Origin: Ramlibacter tataouinensis
Lineage (GTDB): Bacteria > Pseudomonadota > Gammaproteobacteria > Burkholderiales > Burkholderiaceae_C
Assembly (NCBI RefSeq): GCF_001580455.1
Contig: NZ_CP010951.1
Location: 3,001,001 to 3,065,000, forward strand
DNA: 64,000 nucleotides
Direction: 5' to 3'
Of the stretch, positions 11,309-19,785 are shown piece by piece (position 1 is the first letter of the stretch; every line of letters starts with the position of its first letter). The notes under the pieces are model-generated. The model was not told where the DNA came from. It saw only the letters and a list, made by a program, of their open reading frames with translations, and did not search any database. A program made the translations under genes and the position numbers.

Positions 11309-12393
11309 AAACGCGGAAGTGGCGAGCGGCGGGCGGCGTCCTGGCCGCGTTGCTGCTTTCCAGCCTGGCGGGCTGTTCCAACGTCGGCTACTACTGGCAG
11401 TCGGCGACCGGCCACCTGCGCATGATGAGCGCCGCGCGGCCCGTTGATGATTGGTTGGGCGACACCCAGACGCCTGAGCGCCTGCGCGACCGGCTGGCGC
11501 TGAGCCAGCGCATCCGCAACTTCGCGGTGAGCGAGCTCATGCTGCCGGACAACCCGAGCTACCGGCGCTATGCCGACCTGCAGCGGCCGGCCGTGGTCTG
11601 GAACGTGGTGGCCGCGCCGCCGTACTCCCTGACGCTGACGCAGTCCTGCTTTCCCGTGACCGGCTGCGTGGGTTACCGCGGCTATTTCGACGAGAGTGAG
11701 GCCAGGGCCGAAGCCGGTCGGCTCGCGGCTCAGGGCCAGGAAACCAGCGTCTATCCGGTGCCTGCGTATTCCACGCTGGGCTGGATGAACTGGGCGGGCG
11801 GCGATCCGCTGCTCAATACCTTCATCAACTACCCGGAAGGCGAGCTGGCGCGCATCATCTTCCACGAACTGGCGCACCAGGTGGTCTATGCCAACGGCGA
11901 CACCATGTTCAACGAGTCGTTCGCGACCGCGGTGGAGCGCATCGGCGGCAAGCGCTGGCTGGAGACCCATGCTTCGGAGCCGGTGCGCCGCGAGTACGAG
12001 CAGTACGACGGGCGGCGCCGGCAGTTCCGCGGGCTGGTGCGGGCCACGAGCGATACGCTCAGGGCGATCTACGAGCAGGCGGGCGGCGAAGAGCGGGGCA
12101 AGCTCAAGCAGGAAGCGCTGCAGCGTTTTCGCGAGGACTACGCGCAGCTGCGCGCCAGCTGGCCGGGCGAGCCGGCGCGCTACCGCTTCTACGACCGCTG
12201 GGTCGCCGAGGCGAACAACGCCTCCTTCGGCGCGCAGGCGGCTTACGAGGAGCTGGTGCCCGGCTTCGAGGCCCTGTTCGCGCGCGAAGGCGGTGACTTC
12301 CTTCGCTTCTATGATGCGGCCAGGGCCCTGGCCCGGCTGCCCAAGGCTGAGCGTCACCAACAACTCAAATCGAAGGAGTCTTCCGGTGCCTGA
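11305..12393 (+). CDS. Lipoprotein zinc aminopeptidase (predicted aminopeptidase family)
   Basis: This 362-residue protein starts at a GTG that overlaps the TGA of the oxidoreductase by three bases. The long frame upstream of it is only a shadow of that gene. The N-terminus is a lipoprotein signal: KTRKWR, a hydrophobic stretch, then lipobox LAGC. The mature part contains HELAHQ in IIFHELAHQVVYANGD, a zinc metallopeptidase motif, and NESFATAVERIGGKRWL, matching the 'predicted aminopeptidase' family (Pfam Aminopep). It should sit on a periplasm-facing membrane surface. The next gene begins inside its last codons, so it is part of a tight plus-strand run. Confidence 0.9.
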   Translation: MKTRKWRAAGGVLAALLLSSLAGCSNVGYYWQSATGHLRMMSAARPVDDWLGDTQTPERLRDRLALSQRIRNFAVSELMLPDNPSYRRYADLQRPAVVWNVVAAPPYSLTLTQSCFPVTGCVGYRGYFDESEARAEAGRLAAQGQETSVYPVPAYSTLGWMNWAGGDPLLNTFINYPEGELARIIFHELAHQVVYANGDTMFNESFATAVERIGGKRWLETHASEPVRREYEQYDGRRRQFRGLVRATSDTLRAIYEQAGGEERGKLKQEALQRFREDYAQLRASWPGEPARYRFYDRWVAEANNASFGAQAAYEELVPGFEALFAREGGDFLRFYDAARALARLPKAERHQQLKSKESSGA

Positions 12394-12784
12394 CATCCAC
12401 ATCACACGCGAGCACGGCCTGGGCCTGCCCGCGGCACGCAAGCTCGCCTTCCGCTGGGCCGAAGTGGCCGAGGACAAGCTGGGCATGGAGTGCACCTACG
12501 AAGAGGGCAAGTCCTCCGACCGGGTCATCTTCACCCGGGCGGGCGCCAACGGCGAGTTGAAGGTGACGAAGAGCAGCTTCGTGCTCGACGCCCGGCTCGG
12601 GCTGCTGCTCGGCGCGTTCCGGGAGCGCATCGAGTCGGAGATCGTGAAGAACCTGGACGAGCTGCTCGCGCACGAGGAGCCACTCAAGGCCTTCGACCAC
12701 GCGCTGGCGGCGCATGGGAAAAAGGCCGCGCCGAAGAAACCGGCGGCGAAACCAGCTGCGAAACCGAAGGCGAAGAAGGCCTGA
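12386..12784 (+). CDS. Polyhydroxyalkanoic-acid system family protein
   Basis: This 132-residue protein starts at GTG 12386 behind a strong AAGGAG ribosome site at about 12373-12378 and overlaps the aminopeptidase gene by 8 bases. The N-terminal ~90 residues (PDIHITREHGLGLPAARK, then a short beta-rich domain) fit the small PHA-granule-region family (PF09650 type). The C-terminus is a Lys/Ala/Pro tail (KKAAPKKPAAKPAAKPKAKK), like the basic tails that let granule proteins touch DNA or membranes. It fits with the phasin and lipid-storage genes downstream. The precise role is unknown. Confidence 0.8.
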   Translation: MPDIHITREHGLGLPAARKLAFRWAEVAEDKLGMECTYEEGKSSDRVIFTRAGANGELKVTKSSFVLDARLGLLLGAFRERIESEIVKNLDELLAHEEPLKAFDHALAAHGKKAAPKKPAAKPAAKPKAKKA

Positions 12785-12788
12785 AGCC

Positions 12789-13988
12789 ATGGGACCGCTC
12801 GCCGGCATCAAGGTCCTCGAGCTTGGCCAGCTCATCGCCGGCCCGTTCGCCGCCAAGACGCTGGGCGACTTCGGCGCCGACGTGATCAAGGTGGAGCCGC
12901 CCGGCGTCGGCGACCCGCTGCGCAAGTGGCGCATGCTCAAGGACGGCACTTCGGTGTGGTGGCAGGTGCAGTCGCGCAACAAGCGCTCGATCACGCTGGA
13001 CCTGAAGGAGCCGCCGGCCCAGGAGGTGGTGCGAAAGCTCGCGCAGGACGCCGACGTGCTGATCGAGAATTTCCGCCCGGGCGCGCTGGAAGGCTGGGGG
13101 CTCGGCCCCGAGCAGCTGCTGGCGCTCAACCCGCGCCTGGTGGTGCTGCGCATCAGCGGCTACGGCCAGACCGGGCCCTACCGCGACCGCCCGGGCTTCG
13201 GCGTGGTGGCCGAAGCCATGGGGGGACTGCGCCACCTGACCGGCGAACCCGGCCGCGTCCCGGTGCGCGTGGGCGTGTCCATCGGCGACACGCTGGCTTC
13301 GCTGCACGGCGTGATCGGCATCCTGCTGGCGTTGCACGAGCGGCATCGCAGCGGCCGCGGCCAGGTGGTCGACGTCGCGCTCTACGAAGCGGTGTTCAAC
13401 TGCATGGAAAGCCTGCTGCCCGAATACAGCGCCTTCGGCGCGGTGCGGGGCCCGGCGGGCAGCGCGATGCCGGGGATCGCGCCGACCAACGCCTACCTGT
13501 GCCGCGACGGCGGCTACGCGCTGGTGGCGGGCAACGGCGACAGCATCTTCAAGCGCCTGATGGGCGCGATCGGCCGGGACGAGCTCGCAGCCGACCCGGC
13601 GCTGGCGGACAACGCGGGACGGGTCCAGCGGGTCGAGGAGATCGATGCCGCCATCGGCGCCTGGACCGCGCAGCGCACGGTCGCCGAAGTGCTGCAGGCG
13701 CTGGACGGCGCCAGCGTGCCGGCCGGCCGCATCTACACGGTGGCCGACATCGCCGCCGATCCGCACTACCGCGCGCGCGGCATGCTGCAGGAGGTGCAGC
13801 TGGCCGACGGCAGCCGCCTCACGCTGCCGGGCGTGGTGCCCAAGCTCTCGCTCACGCCGGGCGGGCATCGCCGCAATGCGCCCGGCCTGGGCCAGGACAC
13901 CGATGCGGTGCTGCGCGAGATCGGCCTCGATGCGCAGCAGATCGCCGCTCTGCGCGAGCGCGGGATCATCGGGAGCGAGGGTGCCTAG
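12789..13988 (+). CDS. CaiB/BaiF family (class III) CoA transferase
   Basis: This 399-residue protein should move CoA between carboxylic acids. Seen: GIKVLELGQLIAGPFAAKTLGDFGADVIKVE at the N-terminus, a family hallmark, then NKRSITLDLK, ISGYGQTGPY, and the presumed catalytic Asp in VSIGDTLASLHG. The frame is open upstream, but that part is an Arg-rich shadow of the preceding gene's tail; ATG 12789, four bases after the previous stop, gives the canonical start. The stop overlaps convergently with the acyl-CoA-binding protein gene. The acyl substrate is unknown. Confidence 0.93.
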   Translation: MGPLAGIKVLELGQLIAGPFAAKTLGDFGADVIKVEPPGVGDPLRKWRMLKDGTSVWWQVQSRNKRSITLDLKEPPAQEVVRKLAQDADVLIENFRPGALEGWGLGPEQLLALNPRLVVLRISGYGQTGPYRDRPGFGVVAEAMGGLRHLTGEPGRVPVRVGVSIGDTLASLHGVIGILLALHERHRSGRGQVVDVALYEAVFNCMESLLPEYSAFGAVRGPAGSAMPGIAPTNAYLCRDGGYALVAGNGDSIFKRLMGAIGRDELAADPALADNAGRVQRVEEIDAAIGAWTAQRTVAEVLQALDGASVPAGRIYTVADIAADPHYRARGMLQEVQLADGSRLTLPGVVPKLSLTPGGHRRNAPGLGQDTDAVLREIGLDAQQIAALRERGIIGSEGA

Positions 13989-14239
13989 CTGAGCGACTCG
14001 ACCAGGTCGATGTACTGCTGCATGGCGTCCTCGCTGGAGGTGCCCTTCACGCCATTCCAGGCGTCCCACTTAGCGCGGCCGACCATGTCGCCGAAGCCGG
14101 GCTTCTTTTCGGTGATGTCGCCGGCCGTGGCCTGCTTGTACAGCGCATAGATCTTGAGCAGCGTCGCGTTGTCGGGGCGCTCGGCAAGCTTCTTGGAATT
14201 GGCGACGGCAGTTTCGAAAGCGGCTTTCAGGTCGGCCAT
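13985..14239 (-). CDS. Acyl-CoA-binding protein
   Basis: This 84-residue four-helix protein binds long-chain acyl-CoA and buffers or delivers it in the cytoplasm. Length and the motifs LLKIYALYKQATAGD and KWDAWNGVKG match the family. It ends 4 bases into the convergent CoA-transferase gene and lies divergent from the WS/DGAT gene, separated by a 127-base gap that should carry both promoters. The neighbourhood (WS/DGAT, fatty acyl reductase, patatin, phasin) supports a role in acyl-CoA supply to storage lipid. Confidence 0.95.
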   Translation of the reverse strand: MADLKAAFETAVANSKKLAERPDNATLLKIYALYKQATAGDITEKKPGFGDMVGRAKWDAWNGVKGTSSEDAMQQYIDLVESLS

Positions 14240-14366
14240 GGTTGTTCCTCCGGTGAACTGTGGGATGACGGCCTATCCGCGCCGGCACGGCTGCGGTATG
14301 GTCGCGGTATCTTACGGCGGCCCACCTTGAAGAAGTAGAGAGGCGCGCCTCGATCAAGGAGACCCG

Positions 14367-15887
14367 ATGGTGACCCGCATCCGGCAGGCGACGCAGGAAA
14401 CGCAGCCCGCGCGCAAGCGAAGCCGCAAGGCGGCCGCGGCCGGTGAGGGCGCGCCGCGGATGGCCCGACCCATCCTGGGCCTGGCCGGCGAGCGCATGAC
14501 CAAGGTCGACACGGCCTGGCTGCGCATGGACTCGCCGGGCAACCTCATGATGATCCTGGGGTTCTGGACCTTGCGGCCGGGCATTGGCTACGAGGCGCTG
14601 TGCGAGCGGGTGCGCGAACGGCTCCTCAAATACGGTCGCTTCCGCCAGCGCGTCGACCAGGACCTGGCCGGCGCCAGCTGGATCGAGGATGAGGGTTTCG
14701 ACATCCACCGGCATGTGGTGCGCGAGTCGCTGCCGCGAGGCCAGGCGCGCGCCCAGCTGCAAAAGCGCCTGGGCGAACTGGCGCTGCAGCCGCTGGATCA
14801 CCGGCATCCGCTGTGGCAGATCCACCTGATCGAGCATTTCGAGGGCGGCAGCGCCCTCATCATGCGCATCCACCACTGCATCGCCGACGGCGTCGCGCTG
14901 ATCGCGGTGGCCATGTCGCTGGCAGATGGCGGGCAGGCGCCGCCACCCTCGGCAAAGCGGCAGGCCGCGCGCGATGTGGACGACTGGTTCTCCGAGGCCT
15001 TGATCCGGCCCTTGACCGAGATGGCGTCCAAGGCGCTCGAAGTGGCGCACGGCGGCGCGGCGAAGTCGATATCCCTGCTGCTCGATCCCCGCAAGCGCGC
15101 CGAGGCGCCGAAGGCACTGGCGCGCCTGGGCATGCAGGTGGCCAGCGACGCCGCCTCGCTGCTGCTGATGCCCGACGATTCGAAGACGCGCTTGAAGGGC
15201 CGGGCCGGCACCGTCAAGCGCGTCGCCTGGTGCGACCCGCTGCCGCTGGTCGAGGTCAAGGCGGTCGGCAAGGCGCTCGGTTGCTCGATCAACGATGTGC
15301 TGCTCAGTTGCGTGGCGGGCGCCATCGGCGGCTACCTGCGATCGCTGGGCGATCGCACCGAGGGCCAGGAGATCCGCGCCATGATCCCGGTGAACCTGCG
15401 CCCGCTCGAGCAGGCGCACAAGCTGGGCAACCGCTTCGGGCTGGTGCCTTTGTCGCTGCCCATCGGCATTGAGAACCCGATCGAACGCGTCTACGAAGTG
15501 CGCCGCCGCATGAACGCGCTCAAGGGCAGCACCCAGCCGCTGCTTGCCTTCGCGCTGCTGGCCTCGGCCGGCGTGCTGGCCAAGGGCGGGCAGGATGCAC
15601 TGCTCAACATCTTCAACCGCAAGACCACTGCGGTCATGACCAATGTCCCCGGCCCGCGCGAGAAGATCGAGCTGCTGGGCGCCGGGGTGGAGCAGTGCAT
15701 GTTCTGGGTGCCGCAGGCCGGCGACATCGGCCTGGGCATTTCGGTACTGAGCTACGGCGGCGGCGTGCAGTTCGGCGTGATCACCGACGCGAGCCTGTGC
15801 CCGGAGCCGCAGAAGATCATCGAGGGCTTCGAGCCGGAGTTCGCCCGGCTGTCGCTGGTCACCCTGATGCTGCCCTGGGACGAGTGA
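14367..15887 (+). CDS. Wax ester synthase / diacylglycerol acyltransferase (WS/DGAT)
   Basis: This 506-residue acyltransferase joins acyl-CoA to fatty alcohols (wax esters) or diacylglycerol. The active-site HHxxxDG motif is present as HHCIADG near residue 169. PLSLPIG and NVPGPREKIELLG near the C-terminus are conserved family blocks. The start is supported by AAGGAG six bases upstream. A basic 30-residue N-terminal extension (KRSRKAAAAG) precedes the catalytic domain. The adjacent acyl-CoA-binding protein and the fatty acyl reductase 4 kb downstream make wax ester synthesis the simplest reading; triacylglycerol synthesis is also possible. Confidence 0.94.
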   Translation: MVTRIRQATQETQPARKRSRKAAAAGEGAPRMARPILGLAGERMTKVDTAWLRMDSPGNLMMILGFWTLRPGIGYEALCERVRERLLKYGRFRQRVDQDLAGASWIEDEGFDIHRHVVRESLPRGQARAQLQKRLGELALQPLDHRHPLWQIHLIEHFEGGSALIMRIHHCIADGVALIAVAMSLADGGQAPPPSAKRQAARDVDDWFSEALIRPLTEMASKALEVAHGGAAKSISLLLDPRKRAEAPKALARLGMQVASDAASLLLMPDDSKTRLKGRAGTVKRVAWCDPLPLVEVKAVGKALGCSINDVLLSCVAGAIGGYLRSLGDRTEGQEIRAMIPVNLRPLEQAHKLGNRFGLVPLSLPIGIENPIERVYEVRRRMNALKGSTQPLLAFALLASAGVLAKGGQDALLNIFNRKTTAVMTNVPGPREKIELLGAGVEQCMFWVPQAGDIGLGISVLSYGGGVQFGVITDASLCPEPQKIIEGFEPEFARLSLVTLMLPWDE

Positions 15888-15897
15888 GGCAGGTGCC

Positions 15898-16350
15898 TCA
15901 GGGCGCGTCTTCCTTGGCGCGCAGGCGGTCGTGCTCCTCCCGGTAGGGCTCGCCCAGGCCCTTCTGCTGATGGCGCGACAACACCTCGCGCGCCTGCGGG
16001 AAGAACTTCTCTTCCTCTTCCTTCAGGTGGTGCTCGATCTGGTGGACCAGCTTGCCGATCAGCTCCAGCCATTCGGCCGATCCCTGGTCGAGCTTGTCCA
16101 GTTGCTCCACCATCTCGTCCATCTCGTGGTGCTCGGCGATGCCGTGCCGCGCCGCTTCCACAGTCTCGTCGTGCTCGATGAGCGGCACGTAGAACGTGCG
16201 CTCCTCGGCGGTTTCGTGCGCGGCCAGCTCGGCCTTCAACTCGTCGAAGGTCCGCGTGCGCGCCTTGGCGTCGCCGACCTGGGCCAGCAGGCGGCGGCAG
16301 ATCGCGCGTTGCAGCTCATGGCTTTCAAGCAGGGCGTCGAAGATGTCCAT
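15898..16350 (-). CDS. Hemerythrin HHE-domain protein
   Basis: This 150-residue four-helix protein probably binds a di-iron centre. The spaced ligands are visible: ESHELQRAI, AHETAEERTF, EHHEMDEMV and HQIEHHLKEEEEKFFP. Such proteins sense or carry oxygen or NO, or help iron-sulfur repair; which applies here is not shown. The frame is open upstream to 16479, but MDIFDALLESHEL at 16350 is the family-typical start. It converges with the WS/DGAT gene, 10 bases apart. Confidence 0.9.
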   Translation of the reverse strand: MDIFDALLESHELQRAICRRLLAQVGDAKARTRTFDELKAELAAHETAEERTFYVPLIEHDETVEAARHGIAEHHEMDEMVEQLDKLDQGSAEWLELIGKLVHQIEHHLKEEEEKFFPQAREVLSRHQQKGLGEPYREEHDRLRAKEDAP

Positions 16351-16415
16351 GGCCCGCAGTCTGAGGGTCGCCTCGGCTCGGATGTGTAGGCCGAGCACGC
16401 AAGCCCGGGCAGGCG

Positions 16416-17186
16416 CTATTGAAGCTCGGCCTTGGCCAGCTCGACTTCCAGCCGCTCGGTCGCGTCGGCCGGCTTGCATGCCGCCGCCTGCTTGTAGAGC
16501 CGCGTCGCCTCGGCCATCTTGTCCTCGCCTTCGAGCATCAGCAGGCCGTTGGCGTACTCGATCATCGCGATGGGCGAGCCGGGGTTCAGGCGCAGCGCTT
16601 CCTGGAACAGCTTCAGCCCGGTTTCCTTCTTGGCGCCGTAGGTCATGCCGCCGATGAGCCGACCCACCTTGTCGATCACCTCGGCGTGGAAGGCGCCCAG
16701 CGCGATGTGCGCCTCCGCGTGCCGCGGCTGCAGCTCGAGGGCCCGTTCCAGCGCTTCCTTCACGCGGCCGCCCAGGCCCTGCGCCAGCGCCTTGGCCACG
16801 CTGATGCCCTGGCTGTAGCGCCCGAGGGCGAAGCCCTGGCAGAACCAGGCGTTGGGATTCTTCGGGTCGTGCGCTGCCTGCGCCTGCGCCCGCTCCACCA
16901 CCTCCATCAGCAGTTCGAGCTTCCTTTGCTCTTTCCGCTCGAGGTAGTTCGCGTAGACGGCGGTGGCCTTGTTGGCCACGGTGATGCCGGCGCCGCCGGC
17001 GCGCAAACCGGCCTCGGCGGCATGCTGGAAGTCGCCGCTGTGGAACAGCGCCCAGGCTTGCAGCACCGCGGGGTCCTCCGGCAGCGGTTCCATGTCGCCG
17101 GCATGCAGCGGCGTCCAGAGCTTTTCCAGGCTCGCGGCATCGAAGCTGTATTCACCGGCGTGAGGAAATACCGTCCACCTGCCCAT
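16416..17186 (-). CDS. TPR-repeat protein
   Basis: This 256-residue protein has tetratricopeptide-like helical pairs, for example DPAVLQAWALFHSGDFQHAAEAGLRA, LQPRHAEAHIALGAFHAEV and NPGSPIAMIEYANGLL. No signal peptide is present. Its start overlaps the end of the TetR regulator gene by 35 bases, and it is the third gene in a patatin-TetR-TPR unit on the minus strand. TPR proteins are protein-interaction scaffolds; the partner is unknown. Confidence 0.85.
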   Translation of the reverse strand: MGRWTVFPHAGEYSFDAASLEKLWTPLHAGDMEPLPEDPAVLQAWALFHSGDFQHAAEAGLRAGGAGITVANKATAVYANYLERKEQRKLELLMEVVERAQAQAAHDPKNPNAWFCQGFALGRYSQGISVAKALAQGLGGRVKEALERALELQPRHAEAHIALGAFHAEVIDKVGRLIGGMTYGAKKETGLKLFQEALRLNPGSPIAMIEYANGLLMLEGEDKMAEATRLYKQAAACKPADATERLEVELAKAELQ

Positions 17187-17862
17187 GGCTGTCTCCAGAA
17201 ATCCCTGTCGGCGGACTTTCGTAGGCGGACACCAATCCGAGGAAGTGAGCGCGCTGGCCCGGTTCGAGATAGGGTACCAGCAGATTCAGCACATGGTGCG
17301 CTCCACGCAGCAAAGCCTGCTGCGCGCTTCCCGGTTCGAGCGCATGGCGCGGATCGCGCACGTATTCGTAGCTCAGCCAATAGGTGAGCAGCACCACCAT
17401 GCCGGTGGCCGTGGGGTCGACCTCGCGCGAGTCCATGTCCACCGCGCCGGCGCGGCTCATGCCGGTCAGCATCGCGCGGATCGCCCGCGTCTTGTTTTTC
17501 AGCACCCCCTGGAAGTGCGTTTCCAGCTTGCGGTTCTTGGACAGCAGGTCGTTCAGGTCGCGATAGAGGAAGCGGTACTTCCAGATCAACTCGAACAGCG
17601 TGTGCATGAAGAACCACGCATCCTCGACGTCGCGGACGCCGTCGCTCGCGCCCAGCAGTTCGTTCAGCGCCTGCTCGTAGCGGTCGAACAGCGCGTTGAT
17701 CAGCTCGTCCTTGGCCGGGTAGTGGTAGTAGAGGTTGCCCGGACTGATGTTGAGTTCGCTGGAGATCAGGGTCGTGGAGACGTTCGGCTCGCCGAAGCGA
17801 TTGAAGAGGTCGAGCGAGACCTCCAGGATCCGCTCGGCGGTGCGGCGCGGCGCCTTCTTCAT
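17152..17862 (-). CDS. TetR-family transcriptional regulator
   Basis: This 236-residue regulator has an N-terminal TetR DNA-binding domain (RRTAERILEVSLDLFNRFGE, then STTLISSELNISPGNLYYHY, the recognition helix region) and a helical ligand domain. MKKAPRRT at 17862 is preferred; its ATG overlaps the TGA of the patatin gene (ATGA), so they are translationally coupled. TetR proteins next to lipid enzymes often respond to acyl-CoA or fatty acids, and that is the likely inducer class here, by inference only. Confidence 0.93.
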   Translation of the reverse strand: MKKAPRRTAERILEVSLDLFNRFGEPNVSTTLISSELNISPGNLYYHYPAKDELINALFDRYEQALNELLGASDGVRDVEDAWFFMHTLFELIWKYRFLYRDLNDLLSKNRKLETHFQGVLKNKTRAIRAMLTGMSRAGAVDMDSREVDPTATGMVVLLTYWLSYEYVRDPRHALEPGSAQQALLRGAHHVLNLLVPYLEPGQRAHFLGLVSAYESPPTGISGDSHGQVDGISSRR

Positions 17863-19061
17863 GCGGCCTCGAGCGCGCACCCCAGTTCGTCGAGGGCGTC
17901 ATGCAGGGACGCCACCGCGCGGCCGATGCGGGTGGGCGGGCGCGGCGTGATCAGCCGTCGCGGCGCGTCGAGCCTTGCGCTCCGCAGCACGATGCCGTGC
18001 CGCTCCAGCCTCGGCGCGAGCGCGTCGCGCTGCGAGCGCAGCCAGGCGCGCGTCTGCTGGTAGGCATGCTCGGCCAGCTGCGCGCGCCGGCTGTAGCTGA
18101 AGGTGTTGGCCAGGTACAGCTCGGCGTCGTGGCCGTCCGGTTCGACCAGCACGATGTCGCTGCCCGGATAGGCCCGCTCGTAGTGCTTCATGCCCAGCTC
18201 CATGCGCGAATGGATCATGCAGCGCAGGGTCTGGCTCAGGACCGTGGGCATGCCGGCTTCGGCGATTCGCTGCGGGGCCGCGCCCGCCGCGGCGTCCCTC
18301 CCCGTCGCGTTGAAGGGCACGAGCGGATTGAGGCAAAGCAGCAGGTCCGCGCCGTCCTCGAGCGCGACCGACGCATGCAGGGTCTTCTTCAGCGCGCCGT
18401 CCACGTAGTGGCGGCCGTCGATCTCCACCGGCGGGAACAGGCCGGGCAGGGCGCAGCTGGCCCGCACGGCCCGGGAGATCGGCACCTGGTCCCAGCCGGG
18501 CTGCCCGAATGGCGCGGCGTCGCCCGAGTCGAGGTCGGTCGCCACCAGCGTGAGCCGGGCGGCGAGCTGCCGGAAGTCGTTGGTGCGCCCCGGCCGGGAG
18601 AAGGCCTTGGCCAGCCGCAGCTCCACCGGCTCGCTCGAAAACAGGCCGGTCGGCAGGCAGCGGCCGAGCCGCTCCAGCGAGTGCGCCAGCGATCGCCGGC
18701 CCAGCACACCGCGCCACAGGGCCGAGGCCGCGAGGACCGGCGCCGATGCGGCGCGGCGCGCGATCTCGCCGTAGGCCGGCACCAGCAACCAGGCGGGATC
18801 GAAGACGTCCGCGGGGTCGCCGCTGGCCTCGATGAAGGAGGCGCAAAGCTGGCGCGGCGTCATGCCATTGGCCAGGGCCGCGGCGATGAAGGCGCCCGCC
18901 GACACGCCGACGTAGTGATGCAGCCGGTTGAAATCGAGCCCTTCCAGCGCCTCGTCGAGGGCGCACAAGGCGCCGATCTCGTAGATCGCCCCCATGGGTC
19001 CGCCGCCGGCGAGGGCCAGGGCGATGCGAGGTGACTGCAATTTGGACCTCATGATCGTCAT
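17859..19061 (-). CDS. Patatin-like phospholipase
   Basis: This 400-residue Ser-Asp dyad lipid acyl hydrolase carries the oxyanion motif GGGPMGAIYEIG, the nucleophile motif GVSAGAF and the dyad Asp in YVDGALKK. No signal peptide is seen. It heads a unit with the TetR and TPR genes. Given its neighbours it may turn over storage lipid or membrane phospholipid on granules; the substrate is not proven by sequence. Confidence 0.93.
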   Translation of the reverse strand: MTIMRSKLQSPRIALALAGGGPMGAIYEIGALCALDEALEGLDFNRLHHYVGVSAGAFIAAALANGMTPRQLCASFIEASGDPADVFDPAWLLVPAYGEIARRAASAPVLAASALWRGVLGRRSLAHSLERLGRCLPTGLFSSEPVELRLAKAFSRPGRTNDFRQLAARLTLVATDLDSGDAAPFGQPGWDQVPISRAVRASCALPGLFPPVEIDGRHYVDGALKKTLHASVALEDGADLLLCLNPLVPFNATGRDAAAGAAPQRIAEAGMPTVLSQTLRCMIHSRMELGMKHYERAYPGSDIVLVEPDGHDAELYLANTFSYSRRAQLAEHAYQQTRAWLRSQRDALAPRLERHGIVLRSARLDAPRRLITPRPPTRIGRAVASLHDALDELGCALEAA

Positions 19062-19110
19062 GATCGTCCAGTGTAGAGAGCTTGCTCAACCGCAGCTGCT
19101 GCGGCGCCGC

Positions 19111-19132
19111 AAAAAAGGGCGCCGCAGCGCCC
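19111..19132 (-). terminator. Rho-independent terminator of the phasin gene
   Basis: Read on the minus strand, GGGCGC-TGCG-GCGCCC is followed directly by TTTTTT. It lies 30 bases downstream of the phasin stop. An overlapping 10-bp palindrome (19099-19127) can also form. Confidence 0.85.
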
Positions 19133-19161
19133 TCCGGTTGACTGGACCCCGGCGCCCGACG

Positions 19162-19671
19162 TCACGGGGCGGTCTTGCGCGCGCTCGCGCGCTTGGTCGC
19201 CGTGCGCTTGCCGCCGGCCGGCGCCGCGGCCCGCGCCGGCTTGGCGGCATGGCTCTTCGCGTTGAGCTTGGCGACGTTGCGGTTGAGCTCGTCGATGCGC
19301 GCCACCAGTTCGTCGATGTCCTTGGCGGTGGGCACGCCGAGCTTCTTGAGGGCGCGCGAGACGCGGTCCTCGAAGATATTTTCGAGCTTGTCCCATTGGC
19401 CCGAGGCCTTCGAGGAGATGTCGCTGGCCATGCTGGCCATGCGGCTGGAGGCTTCGGCGAATCGTTCCTCCGCGGCGGTCTGCGTCTTGCGGTGGATGGA
19501 TTGCCCCTCCTTCACCAGCGACTCGAACACCTTGCCGCCTTCTTCCTGGGCCTTGGAAAACGCGCCCAGGCCGGCCAGCCAGATCTGCTGGGCCGACTCG
19601 CGGATCGTGTCCGCGAACTGCGCGGAGCTTTTCGAATCCTCGTCGCTTGCCTTGTGCATCTTCTTGACCAT
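19162..19671 (-). CDS. PhaI/PhaF-type phasin (granule-associated protein)
   Basis: This 169-residue protein is of the granule-coating phasin family. The hydrophobic/amphipathic core (QQIWLAGLGAFSKAQEEGGKVFESLVKEG) is the family signature. A heptad-rich middle (DIDELVARIDELNRNVAKL) should oligomerise. The C-terminus is a short basic Ala/Lys/Arg tail (KRTATKRASARKTAP), as in PhaF-like proteins that also contact DNA. A good AAGGAG site precedes the ATG and a strong terminator follows, so it is probably a single highly expressed gene, divergent from the fatty acyl reductase. Confidence 0.92.
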   Translation of the reverse strand: MVKKMHKASDEDSKSSAQFADTIRESAQQIWLAGLGAFSKAQEEGGKVFESLVKEGQSIHRKTQTAAEERFAEASSRMASMASDISSKASGQWDKLENIFEDRVSRALKKLGVPTAKDIDELVARIDELNRNVAKLNAKSHAAKPARAAAPAGGKRTATKRASARKTAP

Positions 19672-19785
19672 CGTGAGCTCCTTCGATTGACGACGGGTCC
19701 CACTTTAAGCCTTGCACCCCCGGCCGGTTTAGGGGTCTCTTCCTAAACTTTCGGCAGAATGGGCACGCACGTGGAGGAGATCCTT